Shown: one piece after another, positions 1 through 5,167 of the stretch
Numbering within the stretch: the first letter of the stretch is position 1
How the letters are laid out: each line of letters begins with the position of its first letter
Origin: Rhodobacteraceae bacterium UBA1943
Lineage (GTDB): Bacteria > Pseudomonadota > Alphaproteobacteria > Rhodobacterales > Rhodobacteraceae
Assembly: GCA_002336845.1 (NCBI GenBank)
Contig: DDEX01000008.1
Location: forward strand, 1-5,167
Direction of reading: 5' to 3'
Length of the DNA: 5,167 nt
Program-made: the position numbers and the translations under genes
The notes under the pieces: generated by a model
What the model was told of the DNA's origin: nothing
The model's database searches: none
Seen by the model: only the letters and a program-made list of their open reading frames with translations

Positions 1-1653
<1,653 letters not shown>

Positions 1654-1659
1654 CCTGAA

Positions 1660-1692
1660 CGGATCGGGCAAAGCCTGATAATGCCCGATCCG
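1660..1692 (+). terminator. Perfect 11-bp hairpin just after carB, probable transcription terminator or 3'-end stabiliser
   Basis: The arms CGGATCGGGCA (1660-1670) and TGCCCGATCCG (1682-1692) are perfectly complementary around an 11-base loop, and the stem begins 7 bases after the carB stop. No T-run follows; the downstream bases are GC-rich. It is therefore not a canonical intrinsic terminator. It could be a U-less terminator, a barrier to 3' exonucleases, or a REP-like element. The hairpin itself is certain; its function is inferred. Confidence 0.6.
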
Positions 1693-1859
1693 AGCCACCC
1701 GCCCCGGCCCATGAGGCGATTCGCCCCGTCGGCGGCACAGGCCCGCCACCTGTTGCACGATTTTCGACAATCCGGGTCCTTTGCCATGGTCAGGCTGCGA
1801 TCCTGTGCAATTGCCTAAAATCCGTCACATTTCCCCCAAAGCCGCGACATGGAGAGCCC

Positions 1860-1886
1860 GGATAGATTAACGGTCGGCGTCTATCC
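1860..1886. promoter_or_regulatory. 7-bp inverted repeat upstream of the VPLPA-CTERM gene, candidate operator or 5'-UTR hairpin
   Basis: GGATAGA (1860-1866) and TCTATCC (1880-1886) are exact reverse complements separated by 13 bases. The arm centres are 20 bp apart, about two helical turns, which suits a dimeric regulator. The right arm ends 24 bases before the Shine-Dalgarno, so it could also fold in the mRNA leader. I do not recognise the motif as that of a known regulator. This gap (1654-1919) otherwise holds only the carB hairpin and no convincing promoter boxes; TAAAAT at 1816-1821 resembles a -10 but has no good -35 partner. Confidence 0.35.
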
Positions 1887-1910
1887 TGCTGATGCCCATT
1901 TGTTAGTTCT

Positions 1911-1914
1911 GGAG
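1911..1914 (+). promoter_or_regulatory. Ribosome binding site of the VPLPA-CTERM gene
   Basis: GGAG sits 5 bases before the ATG at 1920 and fixes that start, which also gives a proper signal peptide. Confidence 0.8.
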
Positions 1915-1919
1915 AAACC

Positions 1920-2531
1920 ATGTTCCACAAGTTCCTGAAAGGCGCTGCACTCGCGCTTTCGGCCGCTGTCCTGTCGGGTGCCGCTGCCCATGCCGCCGTT
2001 GTCTTCAATGACGGCGCCACCAACCCCAACGGTTCCTATCGTGGCGTCGAGACGCTGAACGTCGATTTCAACGCTGCTGGTGGCTCGACCGCCCTGTCGT
2101 TCGACCTGTTCGGCGCGCAAAGCGTCGATGGCCTCGGCAATGGCTATGATGACCTTTTCTCGGTCGCGCTGAACGGCATCACCGTGTTCGAGGGCTATTT
2201 CAACCTCGGCGGTGGCGGCAGCGATTCCGTGATCACCAACACCCTCGGCTGGGCCTGGTCGTCGTCGAGCGCGGGCGGCTGGATGGGCGGCACCGTAGCG
2301 GTATCGGGCTTTGCCGATCTGCTCGCCGGGCTGAACACCTTCTCGGTAACCTTCAACCCGGTTGGCCCCTATAACGGTGGCAACCAGGGCACGGGTGACG
2401 AATCCTGGGCGTTGAACAATCTGGACGTGACTGCGGTTTCGCCCGTGCCGCTGCCTGCCGCTGCCCCGCTCCTCGCGGCGGCCTTGGGTGGCCTTGGCTT
2501 TGCCGCGCGTCGCAAGCGCAAGTCGGCCTGA
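1920..2531 (+). CDS. Exported VPLPA-CTERM sorting domain protein of unknown function
   Basis: This 203-residue protein is built for export and C-terminal processing. It has an N-terminal signal peptide (basic start HKFLK, hydrophobic stretch about 8-22, likely cleavage after AHA at 23-25). A middle region of about 150 residues is rich in Gly, Ser, Asn and Asp and predicted by eye to be mostly beta strand, with no Cys. The tail carries VPLPA at 176-180, a hydrophobic helix about 181-196 and a basic end RRKRK at 197-201. That three-part tail matches the VPLPA variant of PEP-CTERM sorting signals, common in Rhodobacterales. These are recognised by a membrane exosortase (XrtD type) that cleaves the tag, after which the protein is released or attached to the cell surface or exopolysaccharide. 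No exosortase or polysaccharide gene is in the window, and the middle region gives no recognisable enzyme motif, so it may be a surface or matrix structural protein. A signal-peptide start, a GGAG ribosome site and a strong terminator make it a self-contained gene. Confidence 0.92.
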   Translation: MFHKFLKGAALALSAAVLSGAAAHAAVVFNDGATNPNGSYRGVETLNVDFNAAGGSTALSFDLFGAQSVDGLGNGYDDLFSVALNGITVFEGYFNLGGGGSDSVITNTLGWAWSSSSAGGWMGGTVAVSGFADLLAGLNTFSVTFNPVGPYNGGNQGTGDESWALNNLDVTAVSPVPLPAAAPLLAAALGGLGFAARRKRKSA

Positions 2532-2553
2532 TCCTTGGATCACCTTGGCTTGG

Positions 2554-2581
2554 GGGCGCGCCGGTTTGGCGCGCCCTTTTT
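2554..2581 (+). terminator. Rho-independent terminator of the VPLPA-CTERM gene
   Basis: A perfect 9-bp GC stem, GGGCGCGCC (2554-2562) and GGCGCGCCC (2568-2576), closes a 5-base loop (GGTTT) and is followed directly by five Ts and then CATTTT. It lies 22 bases after the stop codon and should isolate this gene from the peptidase gene. Confidence 0.93.
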
Positions 2582-2679
2582 CATTTTAGGAGTCGCTTTA
2601 CATCGCCTCCGACCACTGATCTTCGATTCAATTTGATATTGCCCGCGGCCAAAACCTGCCAAACTCGCCTCATTTACTC

Positions 2680-2685
2680 AGGAGG
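2680..2685 (+). promoter_or_regulatory. Strong Shine-Dalgarno of the cysteine peptidase gene
   Basis: AGGAGG, a full match to the anti-Shine-Dalgarno core, lies 5 bases before the ATG at 2691. It fixes the start and suggests efficient translation. Confidence 0.88.
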
Positions 2686-2690
2686 ATTTC

Positions 2691-3344
2691 ATGCCAGATT
2701 ACATCAAGCCCGGTATCCGCAGCGCCTATTTCTATCAGCCCAATGTCCTTGAATGCTGGGCCGCCGTCGGGCTGACGCTGTGGCGGTCCCGCTATGGCCG
2801 CCAGGGTGCCGGCAACACGACGGACGAGTTGTTCGCCCGCCCCGGAGGCGAACGCTACCAGCGGGTCGTCAATTACATCGCCGAGCTGAACGAGGAGATG
2901 GGCGGCGGCACCGACCTGTCAGACCTGCCTCGGGCCGAGGCGGCGGTGCGCCACCGGATGCCGCAGTACACCAACACCCCCTCGGGCCTGCCAGACACCT
3001 GGGCTGACACGTTCTTTCGCTGGCTGGGCTGCACCAGCACCCCGCTTGATGCTTCGGTTTCCGCGACCAGCCTGAAACAGTTGATCCGCGACAAGGCCCC
3101 GATTGCCATTTTCCAGCGCAACCCCGGCCACCTGCAACTGATCGTCGGCTATTGGGAGGCCCCTGGCCTGCCCGATCAGCCCCAGCTGATCCTGTTCAAC
3201 CCCGAACGCTACATTCTGGAAATCGTCCGCACCGGAAACCCGAATCTGCCGACCGCGCGTATCCGCGAAGACCGTCTGCTGTGGCCGCATTGGCTGGCGC
3301 ACTACTGCGGCAACTTGGTGGACGCCAAAGGGTGGCACTATTAG
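2691..3344 (+). CDS. Stand-alone papain-like cysteine peptidase (C39/C70-like fold), probably cytoplasmic or leaderless-secreted
   Basis: The 217-residue product has the layout of a small papain-fold peptidase. Gln16 lies six residues before Cys22 in QPNVLECWAA, the same spacing as the oxyanion-hole Gln and nucleophile Cys of papain. His147 lies in NPGHLQLIVGYW, a typical strand entering the His site, and Asn170 in LILFNPE is placed as the third catalytic residue. CWAA followed by GHxxxxxGY resembles the AvrRpt2-like (C70) and C39-type papain-like families. Residues about 40-135 form a helical insert with TSLKQLI just before the His strand. There is no signal peptide, membrane helix, double-glycine leader or accessory domain, so it is not an ABC-transporter peptidase fusion. 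The natural substrate is unknown: bacterial relatives include secreted effectors, toxins and processing enzymes. It is transcribed separately from the upstream gene by the intervening terminator. The fold assignment is fairly firm; the biological role cannot be told from the sequence. Confidence 0.85.
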   Translation: MPDYIKPGIRSAYFYQPNVLECWAAVGLTLWRSRYGRQGAGNTTDELFARPGGERYQRVVNYIAELNEEMGGGTDLSDLPRAEAAVRHRMPQYTNTPSGLPDTWADTFFRWLGCTSTPLDASVSATSLKQLIRDKAPIAIFQRNPGHLQLIVGYWEAPGLPDQPQLILFNPERYILEIVRTGNPNLPTARIREDRLLWPHWLAHYCGNLVDAKGWHY

Positions 3345-3349
3345 ATGCG

Positions 3350-3400
3350 TCGGCGGCCCGGCGCCGATAGCGGCTGCCAATCTCAACTTTGAGTTGTTTT
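3350..3400 (+). terminator. Weak terminator-like structure after the peptidase gene
   Basis: Two short hairpins follow the stop codon. One is TCGGCG/CGCCGA (3350-3355 with 3362-3367, 6-base loop). The other is CAACT/AGTTG (3384-3388 with 3392-3396, 3-base loop), followed by TTTT. The second is short and AT-rich, so termination here is only a suggestion. Confidence 0.35.
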
Positions 3401-3416
3401 CGCAACCGATGGCTGT

Positions 3417-3432
3417 TTAACCTGCGCTTAAC
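3417..3432. promoter_or_regulatory. Candidate CtrA binding site (TTAA-N7-TTAAC)
   Basis: TTAA at 3417-3420 and TTAAC at 3428-3432 are separated by exactly seven bases. This is the full consensus of the alphaproteobacterial response regulator CtrA, and the first half also reads TTAACC, the half-site favoured in Rhodobacterales. It lies in the gap ahead of the 139-residue gene, 88 bases before its ATG. CtrA usually acts over the -35 region, which would put the transcript start around 3450-3460 and leave a leader of about 60-70 bases. No strong -10 is visible there (CACAAT at 3443-3448 is a poor candidate). Confidence 0.45.
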
Positions 3433-3504
3433 TCAATCTTGCCACAATCCGGTCAGAGACTCGCCTTAGGGCTGAGTAAGGTCAATCGGGTAGAATCGGC
3501 TAAC

Positions 3505-3510
3505 AAGAGG
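3505..3510 (+). promoter_or_regulatory. Ribosome binding site deciding the start of the 139-residue gene
   Basis: AAGAGG lies 9 bases before the ATG at 3520. The same frame is open upstream to a TTG at 3439, but that codon has no Shine-Dalgarno, so 3520 is preferred. Confidence 0.65.
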
Positions 3511-3519
3511 CGCGCATCC

Positions 3520-3939
3520 ATGTTCTCAGGGCTTTTCGCACGACCGAACCCCCGCCTTGCCGCACTTGAAGCTGCACGCAAACTGCATGTCGCCCAGATC
3601 AACGGCTATGCCGGGGACACGCCCGAGGCAATAATCGCGGCCGAGTGTCACGTCTGGAGCCGCATCCTGACCGCCTTCCAGATTGATCCCGCCCGCGGGG
3701 CAGAGGCAAATCTTGCCCGGATCGGTGTTCTTATGGAAACCTGCCGCAGCATGGCCAACCGTTTCGACTATGCCGGGCTAGTGGTGCCGACGCTGATCCA
3801 TAATTCTGGCTTTGCCGATGAAGACATCGAGGTGCTGCAACAGCATCTGACCGGCATGGCGCCCCAAGGCAAGGCCGCTCGGCGCAGCCCGGCCCTGCCA
3901 GAGCAGGCCGGTCGTCCCGTCGCGGCTTTTGCCACCTGA
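3520..3939 (+). CDS. Hypothetical protein, small and mostly helical, 139 residues
   Basis: I do not recognise this protein. From the ATG at 3520 it has 139 residues and appears largely alpha-helical. Residues 11-28 (PRLAALEAARKLHVAQIN) and 35-55 (PEAIIAAECHVWSRILTAFQ) look like amphipathic helices. A conserved-looking centre follows at 66-100, including ARIGVLMETCRSMANRFDYAG. The tail from about 113 is low-complexity, rich in Pro, Ala and Arg, and probably disordered. There is no signal peptide or membrane segment, and its two cysteines (43 and 75) form no CxxC motif. Starting at TTG 3439 would add 27 residues that look like translated leader, so the shorter form is preferred. A CtrA-type box lies upstream, which hints at cell-cycle or motility-type control. 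The helicase gene starts 57 bases downstream. Coding potential is supported by GC-rich third positions and a ribosome site; the function is unknown. Confidence 0.75.
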   Translation: MFSGLFARPNPRLAALEAARKLHVAQINGYAGDTPEAIIAAECHVWSRILTAFQIDPARGAEANLARIGVLMETCRSMANRFDYAGLVVPTLIHNSGFADEDIEVLQQHLTGMAPQGKAARRSPALPEQAGRPVAAFAT

Positions 3940-3961
3940 TCCAGGCGGACGGCAGCTTCGC

Positions 3962-3967
3962 TTGACA
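3962..3967 (+). promoter_or_regulatory. Perfect -35-like TTGACA ahead of the helicase gene
   Basis: TTGACA matches the sigma-70 -35 consensus exactly. With a 17-base spacer the -10 would be CATCCG (3985-3990), a poor match, although -10 boxes in this group can be weak. A start about seven bases beyond it would fall on or next to the A of the ATG at 3997. Confidence 0.35.
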
Positions 3968-3996
3968 TTGTGGCCGAAATCCACCATCCGCGCCGC

Positions 3997-5167
3997 ATGA
4001 CCACATTTGCCGACCTTGGCCTTTCGCCCAAACTCGTCCAGGCCCTGGCCGCGACGAATTTGCAGACCCCCACCCCGATTCAGGCGCAAGCCATCCCGCC
4101 GATCATGGCGGGGCGCGACCTGATGGGCCTTGCCCAAACCGGAACCGGCAAGACGGCGGCCTTTGGCCTTCCCCTGCTGCACCGGCTGCTGGATATCGGC
4201 CACCCGCCGGGGCCACGCAACATCCGTGCGCTGATCCTTGCGCCCACGCGCGAACTGGCCCAGCAGATCAAGGACAATTTCGAAACCTTCACCAAGGGCA
4301 CCGCCGTCAAGGTGGTGATGGTGGTGGGCGGGGCCTCGATCAACCGGCAATCCATGTCGCTGGCCAAGGGCGCCGATGTGCTGGTGGCCACGCCGGGCCG
4401 TCTGATCGACCTGATCGAGCGCAACGACGTCAATCTGGAAAAATGCGGCTATCTGGTGCTGGACGAGGCCGATCACATGCTGGACATGGGCTTCATCCAT
4501 GCCCTGCGCCGGATTGCCAAGCATATCCCCCTGCGCCGCCAGACCATGATGTTCTCGGCCACGATGCCCAAGGATATCGAGGAAATCGCCGACACCTATC
4601 TGCGCGACCCGGTGCGCGTGCAGGTCAACCCGCCGGGAAAGCCGGCGGAAAAGGTCAGCCAGGGGGTCCACTTCATCCCCAACGGCGACAAGGCCAGGTT
4701 GCTGGAAAGCTATCTGCAGAAACATCCCGGCGAACAGGCGCTGGTCTTTTCGCGCACCAAACATGGTGCCGACAAGCTGGCGAAGGTGCTGGGCGGCTGG
4801 GGTTTCAAGGTGGGCGCGATTCATGGCAACCGCAGCCAGAACCAGCGCGACCGTATCTTGACCGAGTTCAAGGCGGGCGAGGTTGATGTTCTGGTGGCGA
4901 CAGACGTCGCGGCCCGCGGCATCGACATTCCGACCGTGCGCCATGTCTATAATTACGACATGCCGAACGTGCCCGAAAACTACGTTCACCGCATCGGGCG
5001 CACGGCACGCGCCGGGGCGGAAGGATCTTCGGTCAGCTTTTGCGCCCCCGCCGAAATGGGAGAGTTGCAGGCGATCGAAAAGGTCTTGAAAAAGTCGTTG
5101 CCGGTTCTGGGCGGGGCGCCTTGGGCAGCCGATGCAATTGCCGCAGCCCCAAAGCCGAACCAGGGCC
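3997..5167 (+). CDS. DEAD-box ATP-dependent RNA helicase, RhlE-like (3'-truncated by window edge)
   Basis: This enzyme uses ATP to unwind short RNA duplexes in the cytoplasm, in roles such as ribosome assembly, cold adaptation or mRNA turnover. The first 390 codons are present and cover the whole helicase core. They include the Q-motif region (F4 and PTPIQ 25-29), motif I AQTGTGKT (46-53), Ia PTRELA (83-88), GG (111-112), Ib TPGR (132-135), II DEAD (156-159), III SAT (187-189), IV LVFSRT (249-254), V VATDVAARGID (300-310) and VI HRIGRTAR (331-338). All catalytic motifs are intact. The sequence then enters an Ala/Pro-rich stretch (from about 361), as expected before the basic variable tail of RhlE proteins. 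The Q-motif has TNLQTPTPIQ where most relatives have a Gly followed by an aromatic residue. The ATG at 3997 fits the family's N-terminus, but no Shine-Dalgarno precedes it. GTG at 3970 is in frame and would add nine residues, also without a ribosome site. Family is certain; the RhlE subgroup is likely. Confidence 0.95.
   Translation, partial: MTTFADLGLSPKLVQALAATNLQTPTPIQAQAIPPIMAGRDLMGLAQTGTGKTAAFGLPLLHRLLDIGHPPGPRNIRALILAPTRELAQQIKDNFETFTKGTAVKVVMVVGGASINRQSMSLAKGADVLVATPGRLIDLIERNDVNLEKCGYLVLDEADHMLDMGFIHALRRIAKHIPLRRQTMMFSATMPKDIEEIADTYLRDPVRVQVNPPGKPAEKVSQGVHFIPNGDKARLLESYLQKHPGEQALVFSRTKHGADKLAKVLGGWGFKVGAIHGNRSQNQRDRILTEFKAGEVDVLVATDVAARGIDIPTVRHVYNYDMPNVPENYVHRIGRTARAGAEGSSVSFCAPAEMGELQAIEKVLKKSLPVLGGAPWAADAIAAAPKPNQG

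Noticed and set aside
1753..1770. Imperfect inverted repeat TTGCACGA/TCGACAA in the gap after carB
   Set aside because: The arms are unequal and need a bulge to pair, so it is no better than chance in this composition.
1906..1925. Two GTTC boxes around the start of the VPLPA gene as a LexA site (alphaproteobacterial GTTC-N7-GTTC)
   Set aside because: The boxes are 12 bases apart, not 7.
1881..2543. A 220-codon minus-strand frame covering the VPLPA-CTERM gene
   Set aside because: The plus strand has a signal peptide, sorting tag, ribosome site and terminator. The minus frame gives a low-complexity, Arg/Gly-rich product.
2633..2661. TTGATA as a -35 box for the peptidase gene
   Set aside because: The matching -10 position (CTGCCA at 2656-2661) bears no resemblance to a -10 consensus.
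3491..3496. TAGAAT as a -10 box for the 139-residue gene
   Set aside because: It resembles the consensus, but the sequence 16-18 bases upstream (around AGGGCTG) is not a usable -35 box, and it would place the start very close to the ribosome site.
3439..3519. A TTG start extending the 139-residue protein by 27 residues
   Set aside because: There is no Shine-Dalgarno before TTG 3439, the extra residues look like translated leader, and AAGAGG correctly precedes ATG 3520.
3778..4989. A 403-codon open frame on the minus strand, opposite the helicase gene
   Set aside because: It is antisense to a DEAD-box gene with every motif intact. Its translation is rich in His, Gly, Arg and Gln with no recognisable family, which is typical of a shadow frame in GC-rich DNA.
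4443..5089. Plus-strand frames inside the helicase gene (4443-4886 and 4883-5089)
   Set aside because: Both are out-of-frame shadows of the helicase coding sequence.

Overview
The window is GC-rich chromosomal DNA that most likely comes from an alphaproteobacterium of the Rhodobacteraceae (Rhodobacter/Paracoccus-like). Three things point there: the CarB variant (HACFAL, FEPLTLEHVLEILRVEQ, and the extended linker ending in TPWFSVKEAVLPFARFPG), a secreted protein with a VPLPA-type C-terminal sorting tag, and a perfect CtrA-type TTAA-N7-TTAAC box. The assignment is made by eye and from memory of these families.

All supportable genes lie on the + strand. From left to right: (1) the C-terminal half of carB (1-1653, cut by the left edge), followed by a strong hairpin; (2) a 266-base gap with a 7-bp dyad just upstream of (3) a 203-residue exported VPLPA-CTERM protein (1920-2531), closed by a textbook intrinsic terminator; (4) a 217-residue stand-alone papain-like cysteine peptidase (2691-3344) with a very good Shine-Dalgarno; (5) a 175-base gap with a weak terminator-like structure and the CtrA-type box; (6) a 139-residue protein of unknown function (3520-3939); (7) the first 390 codons of an RhlE-like DEAD-box RNA helicase (3997-5167, cut by the right edge), whose start has no visible ribosome binding site.

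The genes do not look like one operon. Hairpins follow carB and the VPLPA gene, and a weaker one may follow the peptidase gene, so most are probably monocistronic. carB (pyrimidine/arginine precursor synthesis) and the helicase (RNA remodelling) are housekeeping genes that flank three lineage-specific genes. The least explained items are the peptidase, the 139-residue protein with its possible cell-cycle-type regulator site, and the apparently leaderless helicase start. I see no mobile element, CRISPR array, tRNA or rRNA, and no gene-free stretch longer than 300 bases.
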